A stretch of DNA of 64,000 nt, taken from Rhodospirillum sp. Its GTDB lineage: Bacteria > Pseudomonadota > Alphaproteobacteria > Rhodospirillales > Rhodospirillaceae. Positions 7,737 through 16,100 of the stretch are shown piece after piece; position 1 is the first letter of the stretch, and every line of letters begins with the position of its first letter. Made by a program: the position numbers and the translations under genes. Below the pieces are notes generated by a model that was not told where the DNA came from, made no database searches, and was given only the letters and a program-made list of their open reading frames with translations. The stretch covers positions 1-64,000 of the forward strand of contig JAIOYK010000017.1 in assembly GCA_021741145.1 (NCBI GenBank), given 5' to 3'.

Positions 7737-8741
7737 ATGAACAAATTTGTTGGCGGCCTGCTTGGCGCGGGCCTCCTCGTGGCCTCCAGTCTGGCGGCCC
7801 AGGCGGCGGAAACGACCATCCGTATCAGCCTTCAATTGCCCATGAAAAGCCACCTGGGCCAGAACCTTTTGATGTTCAAGGACGAGGTGGAGAGCAAATC
7901 GAAGGGCGCCATCGAGGTGCAGATCTACGACTCCGCCCAGTTGTTCAAGGACAGCGAAGTGCCCCAGGCCGTCGGGCAGGGGCAGATCGAAGCGGGCGTG
8001 GCCTCTCTGACCCGCTATGTGGGCGACATCCCGGCGGTGGATATCTTCTACATGCCCTTCCTGTTCAACACCGAGGATCTGGTGCGCAAGGCCACCGCGC
8101 CGGGCTCGCCGGTGCGCGCGCCCCTGGACGCGGCCATCGCCAAGACCGGGTCGAAGGTTCTGTGGTGGCAGGCCTATGGTGGCAATATCTTGCTGACCAA
8201 GGGCGCGCCCTTGAAGGGTCCCGCGGATATGAAGGACAAGAAGGCGCGGGTCTTCTCCAAGGCCCTGGGCACCTGGACGGAAACCCTGGGCGGCGGGCCG
8301 ACCATGATTTCCGGGTCCGAGCAGTATTTGGCCTACCAGCGAGGCACGGTGGATATCGGCATGACCGGCATCTCCGGCGTGTCGGCCCGCAAGCTGTGGG
8401 AGGTGATGGACACCATCACCCGGACCAATAACGCCGATATCGAGTTCATCGTCGTGATGAACGAGGACTTCTTTAATGGCCTGCCCAAGGACCAGCAGGA
8501 AATTGTCACCACCGCCGCCCGCAATGCCGAGGTGGCCGTGCGCGACTATGTGTCGACGATGGAGAATGACGCCTTCAAGGAGGCCGCGGACAACGGGATG
8601 ACCGTCTACGAACCCAGCGCGGAGGAGATCACCGCCTGGCGCGAGGCCAGCCAGCCGGTCATCGACCTTTGGTTGAAGGACGCCGGTCCCCTGGGCGAGG
8701 AGGTCTACAAGGCCGCCCTGTCCCTGGGCGACGGCAAGTAA
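7737..8741 (+). CDS. TRAP transporter substrate-binding protein (DctP family)
   Basis: A 334-residue periplasmic receptor with a Sec signal peptide of about 22 residues ending AAQA-AE. The mature part starts with TIRISLQLPMKSHLGQNL, and mid-protein contains GTVDIGMTGISG, both typical of DctP receptors for carboxylates. The ATG at 7737 follows GGGAGA; the longer in-frame start at 7710 would break the signal peptide. It is followed by a hairpin and then the two permease subunits, so the three form a complete TRAP system. Substrate is probably a carboxylic acid related to the divergent lyase-family enzyme (inference). Confidence 0.88.
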   Translation: MNKFVGGLLGAGLLVASSLAAQAAETTIRISLQLPMKSHLGQNLLMFKDEVESKSKGAIEVQIYDSAQLFKDSEVPQAVGQGQIEAGVASLTRYVGDIPAVDIFYMPFLFNTEDLVRKATAPGSPVRAPLDAAIAKTGSKVLWWQAYGGNILLTKGAPLKGPADMKDKKARVFSKALGTWTETLGGGPTMISGSEQYLAYQRGTVDIGMTGISGVSARKLWEVMDTITRTNNADIEFIVVMNEDFFNGLPKDQQEIVTTAARNAEVAVRDYVSTMENDAFKEAADNGMTVYEPSAEEITAWREASQPVIDLWLKDAGPLGEEVYKAALSLGDGK

Positions 8742-8756
8742 GTCCACTCCTGGACC

Positions 8757-8785
8757 GGGGGCGGTTTGGGCCGCCCCCGTTTTTC
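8757..8785 (+). terminator. intra-operon terminator/attenuator after the TRAP receptor
   Basis: GGGGGCGG and CCGCCCCC arms with a short loop, followed by GTTTTT. It lies between the receptor and its permease genes, where partial termination is expected to give excess receptor over membrane subunits, a common arrangement in binding-protein transporters. Confidence 0.75.
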
Positions 8786-8823
8786 GTTGTTCTGTTTCGT
8801 AATGGTCTCGGGGTGTTCCGATC

Positions 8824-9342
8824 ATGGAGATGGTTGATCGGCTATCGGGCTTTCTGGCCCGGGTGGCGGCGGTTTTGTATCTGGGCGTCGGCGTGATGCT
8901 GGGCTGGGAAGTGGGGGGGCGCTATCTATTCAATGCCCCGACCATCTGGGCGGAGGAACTGTCCCGCCTGTTCCTGGTTTGGGGGACGCTGCTGGGGGCC
9001 TCCTGGCTGATCAAGGGGGGGCGGCATATCCGCATCACCATGGTCCTGGAACACCTGGGAGAGGGTCCGCGCCGGGTCTTGGAAATCCTGTCCCTGCTCT
9101 TCGTCATCGCCTTCGCCGTCGGCTTGATCGTTTATGGATCGCCCATCGCGCTGGATTCCCTGGAGCGGGGACGGACGACCGGATCCATGATCGACCTGCC
9201 CATCGGGCTGGTTCAGATCTCCGTACCCATCGGGGGTCTGTTGATGACTCTGCAGGCGGGGGTGGAAATTCTGCGGCTGGTCCTGGGCGGGCCGCTGTCC
9301 CTGCTGTCCCATGACGATGACGCGTCGGAAGGGACGGTCTAA
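8824..9342 (+). CDS. TRAP transporter small permease (DctQ family)
   Basis: A 172-residue protein with four predicted membrane helices. The family signature WAEELSRLFLVWGTLLGAS lies near residue 40, followed by RHIRITMV at the second helix. The DctQ subunit pairs with DctM to couple uptake to a sodium gradient. Its TAA overlaps the ATG of the large subunit (TAATG), indicating coupled translation. Confidence 0.88.
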   Translation: MEMVDRLSGFLARVAAVLYLGVGVMLGWEVGGRYLFNAPTIWAEELSRLFLVWGTLLGASWLIKGGRHIRITMVLEHLGEGPRRVLEILSLLFVIAFAVGLIVYGSPIALDSLERGRTTGSMIDLPIGLVQISVPIGGLLMTLQAGVEILRLVLGGPLSLLSHDDDASEGTV

Positions 9343-10616
9343 TGGAAACCATCGCGATTCTCGCCGTCCTGTTCACGGTGCTTCTGGCGGGCGTGCCCGT
9401 GGCCTATGCCCTGGGCGGGTTGGGCATGGGCCTGCTTCTGGTGGGAGGGTTCTCCCCCTTGATGGCGCCGACGGCGTTGCTGTCCTCGCTGGACAGCTTC
9501 GTACTGATCGCCGTGCCCCTGTTCCTGCTGATGTCCAATGTGCTGCTCAAAGGGGGCGTGGGCCGGGACCTGTTCGCCGCGGTGCAGGCCTGGGTGGGCC
9601 ATTGGCCCGGCGGTTTGGCCGTGTCGACGATCCTGTCCTGTGGTCTGTTCGCCGCCATTTCCGGCAGTTCGGTGGCGACCGCGGCGACCATCGGCACCGT
9701 GGCCATCCCGGAGATGATCTCGCGGGGCTATCCCAAGCGTTTCGTCCTGGGGCTGGTGGCCGCGGGCGGAACCCTGGGGATTTTGATCCCCCCCTCCATC
9801 CCCATGATTATCTATGGCGTGATCACCGAGGAAAGTATCCTCTCCCTGTTCCTGGCGGGCATCGGGCCGGGGCTGCTGCTGATTGGCCTGTTCATTGGCT
9901 ATTCCATGCTCTTCGCCCGGTTTTCCCCCGACTACCAAGCCCTGCCCAAGGCGCGTTGGGAGGAGAGGGCGCGGACCTTCAAGCGGGCCTTGCCCACGAT
10001 CCTGCTGGCCGGGATTGTCGTCGTCGGGCTTTACGTGGGCGCCTTCACACCGACCGAAGGCTCGGCGGTGGGGTTCATCGGGGCGGTCCTGGTCACGGCC
10101 TTTGTCCTGCGCACACTGAGCTGGACGGGCCTGTGGGAGGCGGCCAAGGAGTCGATGGTCACCTCCGTTGCGATCCTGTTGATCGTCGCCGGAGCGAAGA
10201 TTTTCGGCAAGGCGATCACCCTTTACCGCATTCCCCAGGATATCAGTGCCTTCATCGCGGCCAATATCGACACGCAAGGATTGTTCATCCTGGCGGTCGC
10301 CGGGGTTCTTCTGGTCATGGGACTGGTGCTGGAAAGCATGTCCATGATGCTGATCATGGTACCGGTCCTCGCCGGAAGCCTCGCGGCCCTGCATGTGGAC
10401 CCCATCTGGTTCGGCATTTTCTTCGTGGTCATGGTGGAATGCGCCCTGATCACCCCCCCGGTGGGCCTGAACCTCTATGTGATCCAGGCCGTGGGCAAGG
10501 CCCGCATGTCCGAGGTCGCCCGGGGCGTTCTGCCCTTCCTGGCCCTGATGCTCGTCGCCGTGGTGTTGATTACCTTGGTGCCGGAGATCGCGTTGTATCT
10601 GCCGTTTCACCTTTAG
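9342..10616 (+). CDS. TRAP transporter large permease (DctM family)
   Basis: A 424-residue, roughly 12-helix membrane protein. It has the DctM patterns SSVATAATIG near residue 110, GILIPPSIPMIIYGVITEES near 148, and ALITPPVGLNLYV near the C-terminus. It forms the ion-coupled transport channel with the small subunit encoded just upstream. No terminator is evident after the stop; the sequence changes to AT-rich DNA about 100 bp downstream. Confidence 0.9.
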   Translation: METIAILAVLFTVLLAGVPVAYALGGLGMGLLLVGGFSPLMAPTALLSSLDSFVLIAVPLFLLMSNVLLKGGVGRDLFAAVQAWVGHWPGGLAVSTILSCGLFAAISGSSVATAATIGTVAIPEMISRGYPKRFVLGLVAAGGTLGILIPPSIPMIIYGVITEESILSLFLAGIGPGLLLIGLFIGYSMLFARFSPDYQALPKARWEERARTFKRALPTILLAGIVVVGLYVGAFTPTEGSAVGFIGAVLVTAFVLRTLSWTGLWEAAKESMVTSVAILLIVAGAKIFGKAITLYRIPQDISAFIAANIDTQGLFILAVAGVLLVMGLVLESMSMMLIMVPVLAGSLAALHVDPIWFGIFFVVMVECALITPPVGLNLYVIQAVGKARMSEVARGVLPFLALMLVAVVLITLVPEIALYLPFHL

Positions 10617-10829
10617 AAGGCACTGTTATAACCATGCCCTATCCATGCTTCTGGCTCTCGTGCTTTCCCATCACTTCTTGTGGTGGAATCGGGGTTCGAT
10701 AGCTCTTTGGAGAACGTTCGGCGACTTTTCATTGTTTTTTTCTCAAAAAAATTGTTTCAATTGCGCGTGGTAAATATGAGCTCCTCAGGAGGGTGGCTCT
10801 TATAAATTGTCGATATATAAAGGTGGTTA
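10617..10829. other. AT-rich junction upstream of the restriction gene
   Basis: Base composition falls sharply here compared with the TRAP operon, and the segment has A and T runs (about 10735-10760 and 10800-10825) that could carry the promoter of the next gene. No attachment site or integrase was recognised. Confidence 0.4.
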
Positions 10830-12680
10830 ATGTCGCGGGTGGAATTTGACAGTACAAAAAGGTTGTTGGACGATCTTTTGAAACGTGCTGGTGGTGGGCA
10901 GATTCAGCTCCCAGATTTTCAAAGGGGGTGGGTTTGGGATGATGAAGGACTGCGCAGCCTACTTGCATCGATTTCGCGATCGTTCCCTGTCGGTGCGATT
11001 ATGACTTTGCAGACTGGAGGTGAAGTTCGTTTCAAGCCGCGTATGGTCGAAGGTGCATCCGAAACCAACGGACCCGTTGAACCAGAGTCCCTGTTGCTTG
11101 ATGGTCAACAGCGCTTAACCTCCCTCTATCTGACGACGATGAGACAAAGTGTTGTTGATACTGTTAATTCTAAGAAGCAAAAAATTAGGCGCTTCTACTA
11201 TATTGACATGATCAAGGCATTGGATGAGAGTGTTGATCGCTTTGAAGCGATCATTGGTCTCCCAGAGAGCAAAGTTGAAACTCGTAACTTTGGCAAGATA
11301 CCTGTTCGTGATCTCTCGTCGCGGGAGGCTGAGTATGATCAGTGTATGTTCCCGACCAATAGGATTTTCGACTGGAATGAATGGCAGACGGAATTTGTCA
11401 ATCACTGGAATTATGCTGGAGATAAGACAAAATTCTGGTTTCGATTCTATAATGAAGTTTTGTTGGCCTTCCATCAATATCAGATGCCGGTGATAGAACT
11501 TGGTCGGAGCACTGGCCGCGAAGCCGTTTGCATGGTTTTTGAGAAAGTGAATACAGGTGGAAAAAAACTTGATGCTTTTGAGCTTCTGACAGCTATTTAT
11601 GCAGGGGAGGAAGAAGGCTTCCATCTCAGGGATGAATGGGCCATCATTTTGAAGCGCCTGAAGGACGCCATCGCTCTGAAGGATCACCCTCTGACCCGTT
11701 TAGAACCGACTGACTTCTTTCAGGCGATTGCATTACTTTACACGTATGATCGGCGTTTGACCCATCTGGCGGAGAAGCGGCCAGGAGACCCGCCAGCCAT
11801 AAGTTGCACGCGCGACACTATTCTCGGCATTCCTCTTCACGCTTACAAGAAATTTTCCACTGGACTTGAAGAGGGCTTCAAAAAGGCCGGAAAATTTCTT
11901 TTCAGTCAAAAAATTTACTGGTTTAAAGATGTTCCATATCAAACACAGTTGGTGCCGTTGGCCGCGATTCTGACGAAATTGGAAGACCGTTGGGATGATG
12001 AGGCCGTGCGTAGAAAGCTCGCGCAATGGTATTGGTGCGGCGTCTTTGGCGAGCTCTATGGCGGCGCGGTCGAAACGCGATTCTCTAAGGACTTGATCGA
12101 TGTTTTAGCTTGGATTGACGGCGGTAGTGAACCGACAACGGTGAAAGATGCCGGTTTCCGGATGGAGCGACTAAACACCATGACTTCGCGCTTGTCCGCA
12201 GCTTACAAAGGCGTTCATGCACTTTTGATGACTGAAGGGGCGCGCGATTTTCGGTCTGGACAGCCCTTCGATCAAGCCACTTATTTCGATGAGGCGGTCG
12301 ATATTCACCATGTCTTTCCCAAGGCTTGGTGTCAGAAAAAAAATATCCCTAGGGAACAGTTCGATACAGTCATTAACAAGACACCCTTGAGCTACAAGAC
12401 AAACCGGGTCATAGGCGGGATTTCTCCATCTCAATATCTGGTGAAATTGTCGAAAAATGGTGGCCTGTCTGACGCTGACGTTGATCGCAATTTGCAGTCA
12501 CACCGCATAAATCCGACACTTTTGCGATCCGACAACTTTGAAGAATTCATTGAATGGCGCCGCGAAGAGCTTTTGTCATTGATTGAGAAAGCAATAGGCA
12601 AGTCGATTTATCGCGGGACTGCATTGGATGAGCCGACCGAAGATCTGATGCCTGCCGATGAAGATGATGAGTTGCTATAA
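10830..12680 (+). CDS. GmrSD-like type IV restriction protein (DUF262 + DUF1524)
   Basis: A 616-residue single-chain relative of GmrSD endonucleases, which cut modified phage DNA. The N-terminal DUF262 domain has QLPDFQRGWVWDDE near residue 28, DGQQRLTSLY near 91, and VFEKVNTGGKKLDAFEL near 235. The C-terminal DUF1524 HNH-type region has VDIHHVFPKAWC near 490 and INKTPLSYKTNRVIGG about 25 residues later. GC content and codon use are clearly lower than in both neighbouring operons, so it was probably acquired by transfer. It stands alone with no partner methylase, as expected for a type IV system. Targets are unknown. Confidence 0.85.
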   Translation: MSRVEFDSTKRLLDDLLKRAGGGQIQLPDFQRGWVWDDEGLRSLLASISRSFPVGAIMTLQTGGEVRFKPRMVEGASETNGPVEPESLLLDGQQRLTSLYLTTMRQSVVDTVNSKKQKIRRFYYIDMIKALDESVDRFEAIIGLPESKVETRNFGKIPVRDLSSREAEYDQCMFPTNRIFDWNEWQTEFVNHWNYAGDKTKFWFRFYNEVLLAFHQYQMPVIELGRSTGREAVCMVFEKVNTGGKKLDAFELLTAIYAGEEEGFHLRDEWAIILKRLKDAIALKDHPLTRLEPTDFFQAIALLYTYDRRLTHLAEKRPGDPPAISCTRDTILGIPLHAYKKFSTGLEEGFKKAGKFLFSQKIYWFKDVPYQTQLVPLAAILTKLEDRWDDEAVRRKLAQWYWCGVFGELYGGAVETRFSKDLIDVLAWIDGGSEPTTVKDAGFRMERLNTMTSRLSAAYKGVHALLMTEGARDFRSGQPFDQATYFDEAVDIHHVFPKAWCQKKNIPREQFDTVINKTPLSYKTNRVIGGISPSQYLVKLSKNGGLSDADVDRNLQSHRINPTLLRSDNFEEFIEWRREELLSLIEKAIGKSIYRGTALDEPTEDLMPADEDDELL

Positions 12681-12719
12681 ACAGCAAATTGACGTGAAGC
12701 GGTGGGTGCGCCGCTTCCC

Positions 12720-13496
12720 TTACTTCGTATCGAACGCCGCGAAGTTCCGCCCCTCGTGCGCGATGTTCTCCCCCCCATCCACCACCAGCACCTGGCCGGT
12801 GACGAAGTCGTTGTTGACCAGGTAGCGCACCGCCCGCGTGACCTTGCTGGGGTCTCCCACGCGCAGCAGGGGAATGCCCTGGCGGCGCCAGTCCAGGTAT
12901 TCCGGCCCGCGATCCTCGGCGGGGAGGATCACGCCGGGCGCGACGCCGTTGACCCGGATCCCCGGAGCCAACTCCAGGGCCGCCATGCGGGTGAAGTCGG
13001 CCAGCGCCTTCTTGCTCAGCAGGTAGGCGCCATATTGGAACTGGTTGAAGCCGATCTTGTTGTCGAGGATGTTGACCACCAGACCCTCGGTCCGGTGCTT
13101 GGCGAAGGCCTGGGTCAGGAAGAAGGGGGCCTTGAGGTTGACCGTCATCTGGGCGTCGAACATCTCCGGCGTCGTGGTCCGCAGGGTCCCCTGTTCGTAG
13201 ACCGAGGCGCTGTTCACCAGGGTGGTCAGGTGGGGCATGGTCTTGGTCACCTCGGCCACCAACCGGTCCAGTCCCGCGATATCGGTCAGGTCGTGGTGCA
13301 TGAGAATGCAATCCACACCCTCATGGCCGATCTCGGACGCCGTGTCCTCGGCGGCGTCCTCGGAGCAATTGTAGTGCAGGGCGATGTCGAAGCCCGCCTT
13401 GGCCAGATCGAGCGCGATGGCCCGGCCCAGGCGAACACCGCCGCCGGTGACCAGGGCCGCGGGGCGGTCTTCTGGGGGGAGCTTGGGTTTTGTCAT
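12720..13496 (-). CDS. SDR of the pteridine reductase / FolM type
   Basis: A 258-residue SDR. The cofactor motif reads TGGGVRLG, i.e. TGxxxRxG, which marks pteridine reductases and dihydromonapterin reductases rather than ordinary SDRs (TGxxxGxG). Other motifs are VNSASV and the catalytic YLLSK near residue 168. Its ATG overlaps the stop of folK by ATGA. The neighbouring HPPK supports a role in reducing a dihydropterin or dihydrofolate. FolM-like activity is inferred. A hairpin with GAAGCGG/CCGCTTC arms at 12695-12717 lies just downstream but lacks a T-run. Confidence 0.75.
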   Translation of the reverse strand: MTKPKLPPEDRPAALVTGGGVRLGRAIALDLAKAGFDIALHYNCSEDAAEDTASEIGHEGVDCILMHHDLTDIAGLDRLVAEVTKTMPHLTTLVNSASVYEQGTLRTTTPEMFDAQMTVNLKAPFFLTQAFAKHRTEGLVVNILDNKIGFNQFQYGAYLLSKKALADFTRMAALELAPGIRVNGVAPGVILPAEDRGPEYLDWRRQGIPLLRVGDPSKVTRAVRYLVNNDFVTGQVLVVDGGENIAHEGRNFAAFDTK

Positions 13497-14029
13497 GGGG
13501 AGCAATCCTGGCGTGGGGAAGAAGGGGAGGGGGGGGACCTCAGAGTGACGGAGCGTTCGCCGACCCGATGGCCGGCGATGATCAGGGCGACGCAATCCAG
13601 GGGCGGATCCCAGGCCGTTCGGTGGGTGAGGTCCAGGTGGGCGAGAAGGTCCTCGACGAAGGGGCGGATATAGGAGTCTTGGGGCAGGCTGTCGCGACGC
13701 GGGGCCTTGCTCCCCTCGATGTGGTGCAGGATGTCCAGGTCCAGGGGACGGGGGAGGATCTTGCTGTCCGGGCTGGTGCGGTCCCGGCCATGGGCGGTTT
13801 CCAGGGCGTTGAACCAATCCTTCAAGTCCTCTGCCTTCAAGGGGCTTTGGAAGGCCAAGGCCCCGTTGAGGAAAAGGGCGCCGCCGGGAACGCCAACGGG
13901 CGCGGTGCGGGCGATCCGGCTCACATGCACCTCGCCGAAGCGCGCGAGCAGGGCGGAAATCGCCGAGGTCACATTCCGCTCCGGGGCGATGTTCGCGCCG
14001 AATCCGACGATATACAGGCCTCCAGTCAC
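13493..14029 (-). CDS. folK: HPPK-like 6-hydroxymethyldihydropterin pyrophosphokinase
   Basis: A 178-residue protein with the HPPK order: YIVGFGANI at the start, a TAPVG strand near residue 43, LFLNGALAF, then HGRDRTSPDSKILPRPLDLDIL. HPPK moves pyrophosphate from ATP to the pterin in folate synthesis. The usual HPR...RxFVL...PL block after LDLDIL is degenerate here (DSYIRPFVEDLL), so it is a divergent member. The start is a GTG at 14029 with AGGAG five bases upstream. The GTG overlaps the ubiX TGA, and the downstream SDR overlaps its stop, making a tight three-gene operon. Confidence 0.72.
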   Translation of the reverse strand: MTGGLYIVGFGANIAPERNVTSAISALLARFGEVHVSRIARTAPVGVPGGALFLNGALAFQSPLKAEDLKDWFNALETAHGRDRTSPDSKILPRPLDLDILHHIEGSKAPRRDSLPQDSYIRPFVEDLLAHLDLTHRTAWDPPLDCVALIIAGHRVGERSVTLRSPPSPSSPRQDCSP

Positions 14030-14598
14030 GGCTCCTGGGTCTCCTTCCATCGGTGGACGGTTCCGGCGTCGATCCCCAACAGGTCGAAGGCCCGGCCCAC
14101 GGTTTGGTTCACGATGTCGTCGATGGTCCGGGGCCGGTGGTAGAAGGCGGGAACCGGCGGCATGATCACCGCGCCCGACGCCGTCGCCCGCGCCATCAGG
14201 TCGATATGCCCCGCGTGCAGCGGAGTCTCGCGCACCAGCAGGACCGTGGGCCGCCGCTCCTTCAGGCAAACGTCCGCGGCCCGGACCATCAGGTCCGCGT
14301 CGTAACAATGGGCGATCCCCGACAGGGTCTTGATGGAACAGGGGGCGATCAGCATGCCATGGGCGCGGAAGGATCCACTGGCCAGCGGGGCTCCCACGTC
14401 CCCATGGGCGTGCACCACGTCGGCCAGCGCCCGTACCGCGTCCGCGGTCCAATCGGTTTCCTCCACCAGGGTGCGGATCGCGCCGGGGGAGAGGATCAGG
14501 TGGCATTCCACGTCGGGCAAGGGGGCCAGAGCCTCCAAGGCGCGAATGCCGAAGAGCGCCCCCGAGGCGCCAGATATGCCGATAATGACTCGCTTCAT
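14026..14598 (-). CDS. ubiX: flavin prenyltransferase UbiX
   Basis: A 190-residue protein of the UbiX/Pad1 family, which makes prenylated FMN, the cofactor of UbiD-type decarboxylases such as that in ubiquinone synthesis. The N-terminal VIIGISGASGALFGIRAL is the FMN phosphate-binding segment. Conserved MLIAPCSIKTLSGIAH, LLVRETPLHAGHIDLM and IMPPVPAFYHRP follow in order. Length matches the family. It heads the operon with folK and the pteridine-reductase-like SDR. No ubiD lies within the window. Confidence 0.92.
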   Translation of the reverse strand: MKRVIIGISGASGALFGIRALEALAPLPDVECHLILSPGAIRTLVEETDWTADAVRALADVVHAHGDVGAPLASGSFRAHGMLIAPCSIKTLSGIAHCYDADLMVRAADVCLKERRPTVLLVRETPLHAGHIDLMARATASGAVIMPPVPAFYHRPRTIDDIVNQTVGRAFDLLGIDAGTVHRWKETQEP

Positions 14599-14804
14599 GG
14601 GGAGATCCGATGGAAAAAGGGTTCCTCAATCTTGGGGACGCCAAGCGGCCGGGACAAGGTGCGGATTGGTGAAAGTCCCGGCTTCCCCTGGGAAAGGAGT
14701 AAGAAAAGCCAGCGGAATTTCCCCGGTGGCGCCCTGCTCTTCGGCGGGGCAAGCTGGTGGGGTCGGCCAGCAAGACCACCCGAGGCGAATAACGCCCGGA
14801 ATAG

Positions 14805-14868
14805 GGCCCGAAAAAGGCTGGGAAAAGGGTTGGGAAAAGGCCAAGACAAGGCCAAGACAAGGGAGGAA
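14805..14868. repeat. short tandem repeats upstream of LysR gene
   Basis: Repeated GGGAAAAGG-like units followed by two adjacent copies of GCCAAGACAAG lie directly before the LysR start, in the gap to the divergent ubiX. They could hold operator sites, but the simple-sequence character also allows a non-functional expansion. Confidence 0.4.
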
Positions 14869-14873
14869 CTGGA

Positions 14874-15803
14874 ATGCGGTATCGTTTGCCGCCACTGTCG
14901 ACCCTACGCCTGTTCGAGGCCGCGGGACGCCATGGCAGCTTCAAGAAGGCCGCCGAGGAACTGGGGCTGACCCCCAGCGCCGTGAGCCATGGGCTACAGA
15001 CCCTGGAGGACTGGCTGGGCGTCATGCTCTTCGCCCGGACTCCCAAGGGGCCAGTCCTGACCCCGGCGGGAGAGGCCTATTTGGATGCCGTGGAGCAATC
15101 CCTCTCGACCCTGGGCGCGGCGACGGAAAGTTTGCCGGGCCGGGCACCCCGCGGGATCCTGAGACTCACCAGCGCGCCAACGGTGTCCCTGACCTGGCTG
15201 CTCCCTCGGCTGAACCGCTACCTGGAGGCCAACCCCGATCTGACCCTGGCCATCGACACCTCCCACCGGCGGGTGGACTTCCCCCTGGACGACTTCGATC
15301 TGGCCCTGCGCGTGGGGCGGGGGGATTGGCCCGGCTTGGTCGCCGAATTGCTGTTCGGAGAGCGCCTCGTGCCCGTCGCCGCGCCCCATGTGGCCCGAGC
15401 CCTGAAACCCGCTCCCCAAGCCTTGGAGGGCGCGCGGCTGATCGAACTCAGCTCCGTGGAGCGGGATTGGTCCGCCTGGAGTGAACTGACCGGTTTCGCC
15501 GTGCCCCCCGATGGTCCACGTTTGATGGTCGATACCCACGCCCAGGCCTATAAAGCCGCTCGCCTGGGCTTGGGCATCGCCCTGGGACGGTTGCCCTATG
15601 TGGCGGACGAGCTGGCACAGGGCCATCTGGTTCCGATCCTGGGGTCGGCCGTGGACGCGGGGACCGGCGTTTGGGTCGTGCGTGGAGCGCTGCCCCGCCC
15701 CGATCCGGAGGTGGAAGCCTTCGTCTCCTGGTTGAGGGAAGAGTCCAAGGACCTGAGAGATAACGAGAATTTGTTCGATGAAAAATTTCTCAGCGGCAGT
15801 TGA
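14874..15803 (+). CDS. LysR-family regulator, GcvA-like
   Basis: A 309-residue LysR protein. The N-terminal HTH reads LSTLRLFEAAGRHGSFKKAA then ELGLTPSAVSHGLQTLE, the form typical of the GcvA/AmpR branch. The co-inducer domain follows from about residue 95. It has GGGAGG before its ATG and is divergent from ubiX. No metabolic operon is immediately adjacent downstream, so its target is unclear; ubiX-folK or itself are the obvious local candidates. Confidence 0.85.
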   Translation: MRYRLPPLSTLRLFEAAGRHGSFKKAAEELGLTPSAVSHGLQTLEDWLGVMLFARTPKGPVLTPAGEAYLDAVEQSLSTLGAATESLPGRAPRGILRLTSAPTVSLTWLLPRLNRYLEANPDLTLAIDTSHRRVDFPLDDFDLALRVGRGDWPGLVAELLFGERLVPVAAPHVARALKPAPQALEGARLIELSSVERDWSAWSELTGFAVPPDGPRLMVDTHAQAYKAARLGLGIALGRLPYVADELAQGHLVPILGSAVDAGTGVWVVRGALPRPDPEVEAFVSWLREESKDLRDNENLFDEKFLSGS

Positions 15804-15975
15804 GAAAGAGTCCATTTCCATACGCTTCCGAATGGGAGACACTGCGTCTCGTGTTCGGCGGACGGTGTTCCACCGGTGACCCCTTTGTGACCAGTGGCCT
15901 CCAACCCATCGTTTCCATTTCCGGCACAACCTTTGGACCGAACGGGCCCCGTGGTAATCCAGCGCCCCATGTCCA

Positions 15976-16006
15976 CCCCCCGGGCTTCCATGCCCGGGGG
16001 TTTTTT
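15976..16006 (+). terminator. rho-independent terminator
   Basis: CCCCCGGGC and GCCCGGGGG arms with a six-base loop are followed by six T residues. It lies about 170 bp after the LysR stop on the same strand and ends that transcript before the AraC-type gene. The remainder of 15804-16091 shows no gene. Confidence 0.85.
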
Positions 16007-16100
16007 CTTGGCCGGATTCGTGGGGTCGTTGGCCTTGTCGCCAAGGGGGTGACAAGGCAGAGTCCCAAGTCGAGCCCCCGAACCGTCCTGGATGCCCCCC

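Noticed and set aside
9339-10610. 423-codon minus-strand frame
   Set aside because: It lies entirely antisense to the DctM permease gene, and its composition is low-complexity His/Gln/Gly/Asp.
10660-10720. possible tRNA fragment around a GGTTCGAT sequence
   Set aside because: No matching acceptor or anticodon stems could be drawn around it.
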